A program made the position numbers and the translations under genes. 64,000 nucleotides of DNA from JANNYA01 sp031422315 (lineage in GTDB: Bacteria > Pseudomonadota > Gammaproteobacteria > Xanthomonadales > SZUA-5), in assembly GCA_031422315.1 (NCBI GenBank), contig JANOQN010000085.1, positions 82,513 through 146,512 on the forward strand, read 5' to 3'. Numbering within the stretch: the first letter of the stretch is position 1; every line of letters starts with the position of its first letter. Of this stretch, positions 8,015-17,597 are shown piece by piece. A model generated the notes under the pieces. It ran no database searches. It saw only the letters and a program-made list of their open reading frames with translations, and was not told the origin of the DNA.

Positions 8015-10063
8015 ATGAGTAACCCCAGTGGCGGTAGTCAGCAGCGCGAGTCGCAAGCGCTCATTACGATTTTAGTTGTCGTTCTGATCTTGTCTTTGTT
8101 AGCTTTGTTTCTAAACTTTTTCTTTGCGAACCAGCGCAACGAAGAGGATCGCGGCGCTATCGCAGCCACGACGGAAATCCAAGTGCGTTCTCAGCAGATC
8201 GCGAAATTCGCGGCTGAAGCGGCTAACGGTAATCCGGCGGCGTTTGATGAACTCGGAAAAACCCGGGACGAAATTCAATTTCGTATCAACGCGCTGCAGA
8301 AAGGCTCTCTGGCGACCGATAAATTCCCGAAAGTACCGCCGATTAGCCGTAACCCAAAGGTTGAGCCCGCCGTCAAAAAGCTGGTCGAATCATGGGAAAT
8401 GGTGAAAGCGCAGGCAACCGCGATCTTGGAGCGCAGCGCGAACGTCGATAACTTCTCGCTGACCGCGCTGAGCTTCAGCGAAAAAATTGGCCCGCTTTCA
8501 GTGCGGTCCGACCAATTCGCGAAAATACTGAGTGAACGCGGCGCATCACAAGATCAGGTGTATATCGCTGGCCGACAAGTCGCGATTGCCGAGCGCTTAA
8601 ATCGCCGATTGACTGAAGTTCAAGCTGCTGGTGAAAATGCCGACGCCGCGCGCGATGGCTTCTTACGCGATGCGCAAATGTTCAACCGCGTGTTGGAAGG
8701 CTTTCAAAACGGCGATGGCGATTTGAACATCGCAGCGGTGCGCTCGCCTGAGGGTTTGCAGATTCTTCAAGAAGTTAAAGCGATTTACAGCGATATTTCC
8801 GGCTTTGTTGATCAAATCACCAAGGGTTCGAACGACGTGTTCGCCGTGAAAGAGGCATCGGACACGCTGTTTAATCGCTCAGGTTCGCTGCTTTTGAATG
8901 CGCAGTCGGTATCCAAGCAGTTCGCCGATCAACCGGCTTCACGAATTTTTCCATCGCTCGGCGCCGCGCTGTTTTCTGGCTTGTTAGCTGCACTTTCCGT
9001 GTTAGGCCTTTTGTATTTGGGCTATCGCGATCAACAACGCCGCTACAAAATAACCGCCGATCTTAATCAACGTAACCAAGAAGCTATTTTGCGCCTCCTG
9101 GATGAAATGGGCAGCTTGGCTGAGGGCGATTTAACCGTCCGCGCAACCGTGACTGAAGACATCACCGGCGCGATTGCCGACTCGATTAACTTCGCGGTTG
9201 AAGCACTGCGATCGCTAGTGACCACGATTAACGAAACCGCCTTGCAAGTGGCGTCCGCTGCGCAAGAAACGCAAGCCACCGCGATGCACCTCGCAGAGGC
9301 CGCTGAGCAACAAGCGCAGCAGATTACTTCGGCGTCCGCAGCGATCAATGAAATCGCGGTTTCAATCGATCAAGTGTCGAAAAACTCTGCTGAATCAGCC
9401 GACGTGGCGCAGCGCTCAGTGCAAATCGCAGGCAAGGGCGCGGCGATTGTGCGCCAGACGATTCAAGGCATGGATAACATTCGCGATCAGATTCAAGAAA
9501 CCTCCAAGCGTATTAAACGCCTGGGTGAAAGCTCGCAAGAAATTGGTTCAATCGTGGAGCTAATTAACGACATCGCGGAACAAACCAACATTCTGGCATT
9601 GAACGCTGCTATTCAAGCGGCGTCAGCCGGTGATGCAGGCCGCGGCTTCGCAGTGGTTGCCGATGAAGTGCAGCGACTTGCAGAACGTGCGTCGAATGCA
9701 ACCAAGCGAATTGAAACGCTGGTGCAAACGATTCAATCCGATACGAATGAAGCCGTGACCTCGATGGAGCAAACCACCGCCGAAGTGGTCGCCGGTGCAA
9801 GGCTTGCCGAAGACGCAGGTCTGGCGCTCGGTGAAATTGAAAAGGTGTCTAACGATTTGGCGGATTTGATTCAAAACATCTCCGAAGCTTCACGTCAGCA
9901 ATCGGCCGCTGCAACCAACATTTCAGCAACCATGAACGTGATTCAAGAAATTACCACGCAAACCTCAGTCGGCGCATCGCAAACCGCTGAATCCATTGGT
10001 AACTTGGCGCAGCTCGCTGCTGATCTCAGGCGCTCGGTTGCCGACTTTAAGCTGCCAACCTAA
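8015..10063 (+). CDS. pilJ: Methyl-accepting chemotaxis-like receptor PilJ
   Basis: A 682-aa receptor with transmembrane helices at about residues 15-37 and 310-335, a periplasmic sensing part between them, a HAMP linker (LLDEMGSLAEGDLTVRATV) and a cytoplasmic signalling coiled coil. The hairpin tip is IAEQTNILALNAAIQAASAG-type, followed by GRGFAVVADEVQRLAERA. PilJ is the receptor that senses pilin or surface contact and activates ChpA. A GGGAG ribosome site is present. In Pseudomonas a methyltransferase gene (pilK) follows; here the next gene is chpA, 106 nt on. Confidence 0.95.
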   Translation: MSNPSGGSQQRESQALITILVVVLILSLLALFLNFFFANQRNEEDRGAIAATTEIQVRSQQIAKFAAEAANGNPAAFDELGKTRDEIQFRINALQKGSLATDKFPKVPPISRNPKVEPAVKKLVESWEMVKAQATAILERSANVDNFSLTALSFSEKIGPLSVRSDQFAKILSERGASQDQVYIAGRQVAIAERLNRRLTEVQAAGENADAARDGFLRDAQMFNRVLEGFQNGDGDLNIAAVRSPEGLQILQEVKAIYSDISGFVDQITKGSNDVFAVKEASDTLFNRSGSLLLNAQSVSKQFADQPASRIFPSLGAALFSGLLAALSVLGLLYLGYRDQQRRYKITADLNQRNQEAILRLLDEMGSLAEGDLTVRATVTEDITGAIADSINFAVEALRSLVTTINETALQVASAAQETQATAMHLAEAAEQQAQQITSASAAINEIAVSIDQVSKNSAESADVAQRSVQIAGKGAAIVRQTIQGMDNIRDQIQETSKRIKRLGESSQEIGSIVELINDIAEQTNILALNAAIQAASAGDAGRGFAVVADEVQRLAERASNATKRIETLVQTIQSDTNEAVTSMEQTTAEVVAGARLAEDAGLALGEIEKVSNDLADLIQNISEASRQQSAAATNISATMNVIQEITTQTSVGASQTAESIGNLAQLAADLRRSVADFKLPT

Positions 10064-10169
10064 TGCGTGAATTTGCACTCGCTTCAATCATAAAGAGAGC
10101 CGATGTTCAATCGGCCGGCCACTCGCACCCGCTGCTCGGCAACGCGGCAAACTTATTTGGGGTCTGTCC

Positions 10170-13100
10170 ATGAAGGATCCAAACGATATTGACTTCACGA
10201 CATTAAACTGGGTCAAACAAGAGCTTGATGACACGCTAAAACAAGCCGTGCAAGCGCTTGAAGCCTATGTCGAGGATTCTGGCGATAAAAGCCAGCTGCG
10301 CTTTTGCATTAATTATATGCATCAAGTGCAAGGCACGCTTCGGATGATCGAACTTTACGGCGCTGCGATGGTGCTGGAAGAGATGGAGCGCGTCGCTCAG
10401 GGCTTGATTGATGGTGACGTCAAACAGACCAATGAAGTGCTTGAAGTATTGATGACCGGGCTGGTGCAGTTGCCAGATTATCTCGGCCGCTTGCAAGGCG
10501 GGCACCGTGATATTCCTATCGTGCTGTTGCCACTTCTCAATGATTTGCGTGCTTGCCGAAGCGAAAAGCTGCTGTCTGAAACGGCACTATTCTCACCGGA
10601 TTTAGCGGCGAATCTGCCAAACTCCGCTGCGGGTGCGCCTGCGGCGATGTCCGAAGCATTGTTAAAATCCAACGCCAGTAAATTTCGGCTGGCGTACCAG
10701 TTTGGACTGCTCAAGTGGTTTAAAGGTGATGATATTGCCGGTAACTTGCTCAGGCTGATTCAGATTCTTGATCGACTACGCGCCATGTCGGTGCAAGTAG
10801 AAGCAAGACGGCTGTGGTGGATTGCCTCCGGTGTTTTGGAAGGCGTATCCTTACAAGCGTTAGACGCGAGCGTTGCGGTCAAATTGCTCTACGGCAAAGT
10901 GGATCGTGAAATCAAGCGATTCGTCGACGCGGGCGAGGCTGATTTTGGCCGTGCGCCGCCTATTGATTTGTGCAAGAGCCTGCTCTATTACGCTGCGCAA
11001 GCAAAACCGATTGGCGCGCGCATTGCTGAGCTTAAAGGGCTCTACAAGTTAGATGCATTGCTGCCTTCACAATCTGAAATCGAGCACGCGCAAAGCGCGC
11101 TGAGCGGCCGCAATCGCGCGCTGCTTGACACCGTAGGCGGTGCGATTAAAGAAGACATCATGCGCGTTAAAGACGGGCTTGATATGTATTTGCGCTCGCC
11201 ATCGCCGTCTGCATCTGACTTAGCGCCATTAGGCGAGATGCTGCAGCGCGTCGGCGATACGCTAGGCGTGTTGGGCTTAGGCGTGCCGCGTAAAGTAGTG
11301 CTTGAACAACGCGATTCGTTGACCAGCATGGTGGTTGGGCGCATTGCCGCTGAAGAGCAGGCGCTACTTGATGTTGCGGGTTCTTTGCTGTTCGTAGAAT
11401 CGTCGTTGGACGATTACATTGAGCGCTTAGGCCAAGGTCAGCAGCAGGATTCTGCACTCAAGGGCTTAGAGCTGCCATCGGCTGAAGTGCGTCGAATTCT
11501 TGACGCAACGATGAAAGAAGCGTCGGTTAATCTATCGCAAGCCAAGCAAGATATCGTCGCGTTTATCGAAGCGCCGTGGGATCACAGCAAGATCGAGAAC
11601 ATCCCTAAGCTGCTGGAAGAAATTTCTGGCGCGCTGCGTATGCTTTCGATGCCTGAGCCAGCCGACTTAAATGACGCGATTGCCAAATTCGTCGATACCG
11701 AATTCCTGCGTTACAAGCGCGTGCCAACCGCAGAACAGCTCGATTTAATGGCTGACGCGCTCGCCAGCATCGAGTACTACCTAGAAGCGATCCGCGAAGC
11801 AAGGCCGAATCGTGATCGTATTCTTGATGTCACACGTCGCAGTTTGGAAGCACTCGGCTATTGGCCCGTAAAAGATGAAAATCAGCTTGGCGTAGGCGGA
11901 ATTGATCCGAACGCTCGCGAAGCGAATGAGTTTGTCGCATTCTCAGATGAGCTTACGATCACGCGCCATGACGTGGCTGTGCAAGACGTTCCGCTTTCGC
12001 TGGTCGAGATGGAAGCATTGCCGAGCGTGGATATTCCAACCGCAGCCGAAGCGGCGCTTGCTGCTCCAATAGTTGAAGTGAATTTAGACGGCTTTGTTAT
12101 TAGCGGCGAGACCGAGCGCGCGCCAGAAACGCTAACCAGTTTTGATCTAGCGGATGAATCGCTTACCTTGGCGGACACCGAGCCAAGTTTTACAGCCTCT
12201 GAAGTCAAACTGGATGAAGACAGTGCGTTTTCAGATTTCGATTTTTCAGCGCTTGATTCCGAGCAACCGGTTGCAATAGTTGAAACTTCGATATTCGAAG
12301 TGCCGGATCGATTACTTACGCCCGCTGCAAGCGAGCCCGCTGAAAGCGAGCTGTTCGGACAGCAGTTAGTTGAAGTTGCGCCAGTTTCGAGTGAGCCTGA
12401 AGCGCTCGAAGCCTTTGATCTAGGGCTTGACGAGCCTGCAGCTGACTTGCTTTCAGCGGACGACAGTGCTTTTTCAGACTTTGATCAAAGCTTCCTAGAT
12501 CCAGAGCCCGAACTCGCCGTTAGCTCAGAGCCAGCAATCGCGTTTGAACCTGAAGCCACCAATTGGGCCGGTGTCACTACCGAAACACTGGCGGCTAACA
12601 ACGAAGCCGCAGCAATTGTTGATTTCACGGATGACTTGGCGTTCGATTCGAGCGGCCAGATTGACCTGCAAGAAGTTCCGAAACCGGCAGAGCAGCTGCC
12701 AAGACCGTTCTCGAGCTCCGGCTTTCAGATGGTGCCGTCGGATGATATCGACGATGAAATCCGCGAGGTATTTGTCGAGGAAGTTCAAGACGAGCTAATT
12801 GGGCTTGCCAAGTATTACCCGGCCTGGAAAAACGATCCCAATGATTTTGAGAAACTCAAGCCGGTTCGGCGATCATTCCACACCTTAAAAGGCTCTGGAC
12901 GTTTGGTGGGCGCGCTCGCCATTGGCGAATTCAGCTGGAAAGTTGAAAACATGCTTAACCGCGCGCTGGATAAATCCATTCCGGCTAGCCCCGCTATGAT
13001 TGCCTGCTTAGATGAAGCGATCGCAGCGCTGCCGCAGCTGCTCGCAGGTTTGAAAGGCGAGGGGAATCCCACCGCAAATATTGGCGGAATTATGCACGTC

Positions 13101-16100
13101 GCTGATCGCGTGTCCGCTGGAGAGGAGATTTATCTCCCAAAAACTGAGCCCGTCACGAGTGCTGTAGAAGCCGTTGATGCTTCTGCAAGCTCGCTGGCGG
13201 GCAGTGACGCGTTCCAAAGCCATTCGGAAAGTAACGCAGATGCCATCGTTGAAACTGACGATTCGGCATTTGCAGACGAAGCTGCGGTTCAAACGCACAC
13301 AGAAGAAGTACATGTGATTTCGGGCGAGTCCTCAGACGCTGAAATTGAATTAACGGCGAGCCCAGAAACCACCGGCGAGTTCATAGAAAGTGAGTCAGAG
13401 AACCCGATTCCCCAAGCGATTTTGTCGGATCCGGTGTTGGCTGAAATATTGACCGTTGAAGCGCAGACGCACGTCGCGACCATCCGTCGGCACTTGGTGA
13501 TGATGCAATTGCAAGACGAACCGGCGCCGGTGAATGATGAACTGCTGCGTGCGGTGCACACGCTCAACGGCGCTATTTCGATGGTCGAGCTGCCGCTGGT
13601 GAGTCAAGTATTTGCCCCGCTAGAAGGCATGCTCAAACGCATGCGCGGCAAAGGCGAACGTATCGGCTTGGTTGAACGCGGAATATTGGCTGAATCTGCT
13701 GATTTAGTAGAGCACTCGATTAATGGCATTCAATTAGGATCTCTTGCAGGGCTAAATTCTGACGATCTTGCTGCGCGCGTAACCGTCATGCGAAATAGAC
13801 TGCCTGAGCCTGAAATTCAATCGTTTTACAGTCAGTTGGTCGATGATGATGCGGTCGAACCCGAACTTTTCGATCAAGACGCCGTTGATGTAGCCGACTC
13901 TAACGATGTTTTGGCGGTGCTTGGCTTGCAATCCGCTGACGAACTCGCTTTAGAACAGCCGTCAAACAGCGGAAGCGGTGGCTTAGATAGCGCTAGCGCG
14001 GCAGAATTCGATAGCTTGGCAGAAGCAGCGTTTGAGTTTGAAGGTTCAGGCATTGATGCAAGCCTATTCGCAATTCCTGAAAACACCGACGATTTCCTCG
14101 ATTTAGCAGCGCTAGACGCAGCGACCGATCCACTCGCGGCATTTTCGGATATTGAAGCGGACGCTGATGCCAATGCTGACATTGATATGGTGGCCATTGC
14201 TGACTTTGACTTTTTAGAAGCCGAAACCACGTCGGCGAACAGCAACGTCGATAGCGCCCACAGCGCCATGATGGAAGAGCTTGTTCGTTTGGAACAGCAA
14301 GCCTTTGCGCCAATCGAAAGCGCAGAAGCTAATGACGATCTGCTCGCCGATTTGACCTTTTTGGATGCGGATGAGCCGCTTGGCCTAGAACCCAATGGTT
14401 CAATCGACAGTGAATTTGGTTTTGATCTGGCCGCGTTGCAACCTGAGTCTTTGTTCGACAGCGCAGCAGCAGAAAAAAGCTCAACGAGCGCCGAAGAAAC
14501 GCAATCTGACGCTGGTTTTTCCGAACTTGATCTGGCGGAATTGGATTTGTTCGGCGCTGCCGAAGCTGACGCATCGATGCCAGCTGAGCTTGATTCACCC
14601 GGTTTTTCGGGCTTTGTCAATTCGACAATCACAGAGGCTAGCCCAAGTGAAATAGAAGCTGACGAAATAGCGTTGTTCAGTCTAGAGTTTATTGAAGCGC
14701 AGCCTGAAGCCAATCAAACGCTTGAAGATCTAGAATTGGCGAATTTGAATGCTTTACTTGAAGGCATTCCTGAGGCGGACGTGGATTCAGTTGAATTTGA
14801 TTTTGCACCGCAATTGTTAGATACGGTTTTTGAAGTGCCTGATGGTTTGTTCGCTGCAGACGATTCAATCGTATCTGACAGCGCGTCAGCGCACGTCGAA
14901 ACTGAAAAGCAAGATGCAGAGTTGCTAGAGTCGGACTTCGCCATCTCAACTCCGCCTGAATCTCTACCTGAATCCTTGGCTGAGCTGCACGCAAGTTTTG
15001 ACATCGAGCCGAACACTGAAACTCAGCCAGAAGCTGCGGTAATGCAGTCTCCTGAAATCGCCGAAACGGCGGGTAGCTTGGAGCCTTTGAGCGAAGAATT
15101 GGGCGGTGGATCGCCGCGTTCCCTCGCATTTTCCGGCACGATTTTACCGATTGCGCCTGATCTTGATCCGGCTGGCGCGCTTGAGCTTGTTGACGCTGAT
15201 CCTGAATTGCTAGAAATCTTTGTCCAAGAAGGCACGGACATCCTAGACACCTCTGACAAACTCATGGCTCGCCTGCGCGATACGCCCGATAGCAAAGACA
15301 TCGTTATCGCGCTACAGCGCGAGCTGCACACGCTAAAAGGCGGTGCGCGTATGGCAGGCGTGGTTCCGGTGGGTGATTTGAGCCACTCGATGGAATCGCT
15401 ATTTGAAGCGATCGTGGATAATCGCGCGCGCAATTCCGGCGTTGCGATGGAAGCGCTTGAACGATCTTTTGATCGCCTGCATCAGCTGGTTTTGCGCGTT
15501 GGCAAGAACCAAGCGGTAGGCGGCGCAGAGAACGTTATCGCGCGATTGGATGCGGTGTTGGACGGCCGCGAAGACGAGTTCATTGTAACGCTTGCGCCTA
15601 TTGAGGCGAGCGATGCTTCGCCAGGGATCGAAGCGCCAGTTCTGATCGCGCCCATTGAGCCGAAAGCAAAGCCTGCACCCGCGAAAGCGCCAGAACCACA
15701 GCCCGCGCGCGCTGAGCGCAAAACGGCACTGGACGAAGAAGAAAATCAGCGTCAGCAGCAAGATTCGATTCGCGTACGCGCAGATTTGATCGATAACTTG
15801 GTGAATTACGCTGGCGAAGTTTCGATTTATCGCTCGCGGCTTGAAGCGCAGATCGGTGGCTTCCGATTTAACTTGCAAGAGTTTGATCAGACTGTTTTGC
15901 GTTTGCGGGATCAGCTGCGTAAGTTGGAAATGGAAACGGAAGCGCAGATTTTGTCTCGCTACCAGCGCGAGGAAGTCAAAAAAGATGCCGGCTTTGATCC
16001 GCTTGAACTAGATCGCTTCTCAACTTTGCAGCAGCTTTCACGTGCGCTTGCAGAGTCAGTATCCGATTTGGTGTCGCTGCAAGGATTGATGGACGACATT

Positions 16101-17597
16101 GCACGTCAATCAGAAACATTGTTGCTGCAGCAGTCGCGCGTCAGTACTGAATTGCAAGAAGGCCTGATGCGCACGCGCATGGTGCCGTTCGATTCGGTGG
16201 TACCAAGGTTGCGTCGAATTATTCGGCAAACGGCGAGCGAACTTGGCAAAAAAGCGCAGCTAAAAATCGAGGGTGCGCAGGGCGAAATGGATAGAACGGT
16301 CATGGAACGCATGACCGCGCCGCTTGAGCATATGCTTCGTAACGCGCTCGCACACGGTCTTGAACGCCCGGACCAGCGCGTTTCAGCCGGCAAATCGGAA
16401 GAGGGCAATGTAACGATCGCGGTTTCTCGAGAAGCGACCGAAGTTGTCATTAAAGTCACGGACGACGGCCATGGTATGGATCGCGATGCGATTCGTAAAA
16501 AAGCCGTTGAGCGTGGCCTTATGCGCAGCGATGCGCAGCTTTCAGATCGTGATTTGTTTCAGTTTGTGCTTGAGACAGGATTTTCGACGGCCGAAGTGGT
16601 CAGCAAAGTCGCCGGTCGTGGCGTTGGCATGGACGTCGTCAACAGCGAAATTAAGCAGCTTGGCGGTTCGCTGCAAATCGATTCGGTACGCGGCAAAGGC
16701 TCGCTCTTTACAGTTCGTTTGCCATTTACGCTGTCAGTCACGCAGGCTATTTTGATCCGTCTGGCTGACACTAGCTTTGCGATTCCGCTGTCATCGGTGG
16801 CCGGTGTGATTCGAATGCCGCGCAAAGAGCTTGACCGGCGTTTGGCTGAGGGTGATTTGTCAGTTAACTATGCGGGCGAGGTCTATCAAATCTACGATTT
16901 GGGCGAGCTAATTCGCCAGCCGATTGCGCATGCGAACGATGAAACGCAGGTTCCGCTGATTATGACCCGAACAGGCGATCAGCGAGCTGCTGTGCGTGTG
17001 TCGAGCGTGGTTGGTTCCAAGGAAATCGTTGTTAAATCAGTCGGCGCGCAGCTTAGCTCGGTCATTGGTTTCTTCGGCGCAACGATCATGGGCGATGGTT
17101 CCGTCATCGTGATTTTGGATTTGGCGCCGCTGGTGCGACACGGCGCAGCGTTGCGGCAAGCACCTGAACTGGCGCAAGAACTCGAACTTGAACTTGACGA
17201 GCCAGTGGTTCCAATCAGACGGCAGAAACTGGTCATGGTGGTCGACGATTCCATCACGATGCGTAAAGTTACGACGCGCGTTTTGGAGCGTCACGATATG
17301 GAAGTGGTCACCGCAAAAGATGGCTTGGATGCGGTCGAGCGGCTTCAAGATTGCGCACCAGATTTGATGCTGCTCGATATTGAAATGCCACGTATGGACG
17401 GCTACGAATTAGCGACCTACATGAAAAACGATAGTCGTTTGAAACATATCCCGATCATGATGATTACCTCGCGCACTGGCGACAAACACCGCCAACGCGC
17501 CATGGAAATCGGCGTCGAGCGCTATCTCGGTAAGCCTTATCAAGAAACGGATTTACTGAAAAACGTCACGGAGATGCTGAATGGCCGAAAAGCTTAG
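10170..17597 (+). CDS. chpA: Hybrid chemosensory histidine kinase ChpA (PilL)
   Basis: At 2475 aa it is about the size of Pseudomonas ChpA. It holds an Hpt-like N-terminus (H51 in MHQVQGTLRM), long acidic Asp/Glu/Ala-rich linkers, and Hpt domains with H904 (FHTLKGSGRL), H1130 (VHTLNGAISM) and H1720 (LHTLKGGARM). These are followed by a CheA dimerisation segment, an ATPase with N-box (LRNALAHGLE), G1 (DDGHGMD) and G2 (GRGVGMDVV), a CheW-like domain, and a C-terminal receiver with D2403 (LLDIEMPRMDG). It autophosphorylates under PilI/PilJ control and passes phosphate to PilG and PilH. The stop overlaps the chpB start by 17 nt. Fewer canonical Hpt domains are evident than in Pseudomonas; the linkers may hide further degenerate ones. 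Confidence 0.95.
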   Translation: MKDPNDIDFTTLNWVKQELDDTLKQAVQALEAYVEDSGDKSQLRFCINYMHQVQGTLRMIELYGAAMVLEEMERVAQGLIDGDVKQTNEVLEVLMTGLVQLPDYLGRLQGGHRDIPIVLLPLLNDLRACRSEKLLSETALFSPDLAANLPNSAAGAPAAMSEALLKSNASKFRLAYQFGLLKWFKGDDIAGNLLRLIQILDRLRAMSVQVEARRLWWIASGVLEGVSLQALDASVAVKLLYGKVDREIKRFVDAGEADFGRAPPIDLCKSLLYYAAQAKPIGARIAELKGLYKLDALLPSQSEIEHAQSALSGRNRALLDTVGGAIKEDIMRVKDGLDMYLRSPSPSASDLAPLGEMLQRVGDTLGVLGLGVPRKVVLEQRDSLTSMVVGRIAAEEQALLDVAGSLLFVESSLDDYIERLGQGQQQDSALKGLELPSAEVRRILDATMKEASVNLSQAKQDIVAFIEAPWDHSKIENIPKLLEEISGALRMLSMPEPADLNDAIAKFVDTEFLRYKRVPTAEQLDLMADALASIEYYLEAIREARPNRDRILDVTRRSLEALGYWPVKDENQLGVGGIDPNAREANEFVAFSDELTITRHDVAVQDVPLSLVEMEALPSVDIPTAAEAALAAPIVEVNLDGFVISGETERAPETLTSFDLADESLTLADTEPSFTASEVKLDEDSAFSDFDFSALDSEQPVAIVETSIFEVPDRLLTPAASEPAESELFGQQLVEVAPVSSEPEALEAFDLGLDEPAADLLSADDSAFSDFDQSFLDPEPELAVSSEPAIAFEPEATNWAGVTTETLAANNEAAAIVDFTDDLAFDSSGQIDLQEVPKPAEQLPRPFSSSGFQMVPSDDIDDEIREVFVEEVQDELIGLAKYYPAWKNDPNDFEKLKPVRRSFHTLKGSGRLVGALAIGEFSWKVENMLNRALDKSIPASPAMIACLDEAIAALPQLLAGLKGEGNPTANIGGIMHVADRVSAGEEIYLPKTEPVTSAVEAVDASASSLAGSDAFQSHSESNADAIVETDDSAFADEAAVQTHTEEVHVISGESSDAEIELTASPETTGEFIESESENPIPQAILSDPVLAEILTVEAQTHVATIRRHLVMMQLQDEPAPVNDELLRAVHTLNGAISMVELPLVSQVFAPLEGMLKRMRGKGERIGLVERGILAESADLVEHSINGIQLGSLAGLNSDDLAARVTVMRNRLPEPEIQSFYSQLVDDDAVEPELFDQDAVDVADSNDVLAVLGLQSADELALEQPSNSGSGGLDSASAAEFDSLAEAAFEFEGSGIDASLFAIPENTDDFLDLAALDAATDPLAAFSDIEADADANADIDMVAIADFDFLEAETTSANSNVDSAHSAMMEELVRLEQQAFAPIESAEANDDLLADLTFLDADEPLGLEPNGSIDSEFGFDLAALQPESLFDSAAAEKSSTSAEETQSDAGFSELDLAELDLFGAAEADASMPAELDSPGFSGFVNSTITEASPSEIEADEIALFSLEFIEAQPEANQTLEDLELANLNALLEGIPEADVDSVEFDFAPQLLDTVFEVPDGLFAADDSIVSDSASAHVETEKQDAELLESDFAISTPPESLPESLAELHASFDIEPNTETQPEAAVMQSPEIAETAGSLEPLSEELGGGSPRSLAFSGTILPIAPDLDPAGALELVDADPELLEIFVQEGTDILDTSDKLMARLRDTPDSKDIVIALQRELHTLKGGARMAGVVPVGDLSHSMESLFEAIVDNRARNSGVAMEALERSFDRLHQLVLRVGKNQAVGGAENVIARLDAVLDGREDEFIVTLAPIEASDASPGIEAPVLIAPIEPKAKPAPAKAPEPQPARAERKTALDEEENQRQQQDSIRVRADLIDNLVNYAGEVSIYRSRLEAQIGGFRFNLQEFDQTVLRLRDQLRKLEMETEAQILSRYQREEVKKDAGFDPLELDRFSTLQQLSRALAESVSDLVSLQGLMDDIARQSETLLLQQSRVSTELQEGLMRTRMVPFDSVVPRLRRIIRQTASELGKKAQLKIEGAQGEMDRTVMERMTAPLEHMLRNALAHGLERPDQRVSAGKSEEGNVTIAVSREATEVVIKVTDDGHGMDRDAIRKKAVERGLMRSDAQLSDRDLFQFVLETGFSTAEVVSKVAGRGVGMDVVNSEIKQLGGSLQIDSVRGKGSLFTVRLPFTLSVTQAILIRLADTSFAIPLSSVAGVIRMPRKELDRRLAEGDLSVNYAGEVYQIYDLGELIRQPIAHANDETQVPLIMTRTGDQRAAVRVSSVVGSKEIVVKSVGAQLSSVIGFFGATIMGDGSVIVILDLAPLVRHGAALRQAPELAQELELELDEPVVPIRRQKLVMVVDDSITMRKVTTRVLERHDMEVVTAKDGLDAVERLQDCAPDLMLLDIEMPRMDGYELATYMKNDSRLKHIPIMMITSRTGDKHRQRAMEIGVERYLGKPYQETDLLKNVTEMLNGRKA

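Noticed and set aside
13874..14713. Long minus-strand frame (279 codons) over chpA
   Set aside because: Ser/Ala-rich translation of the antisense of an acidic linker; no start signal and the plus-strand gene is certain.
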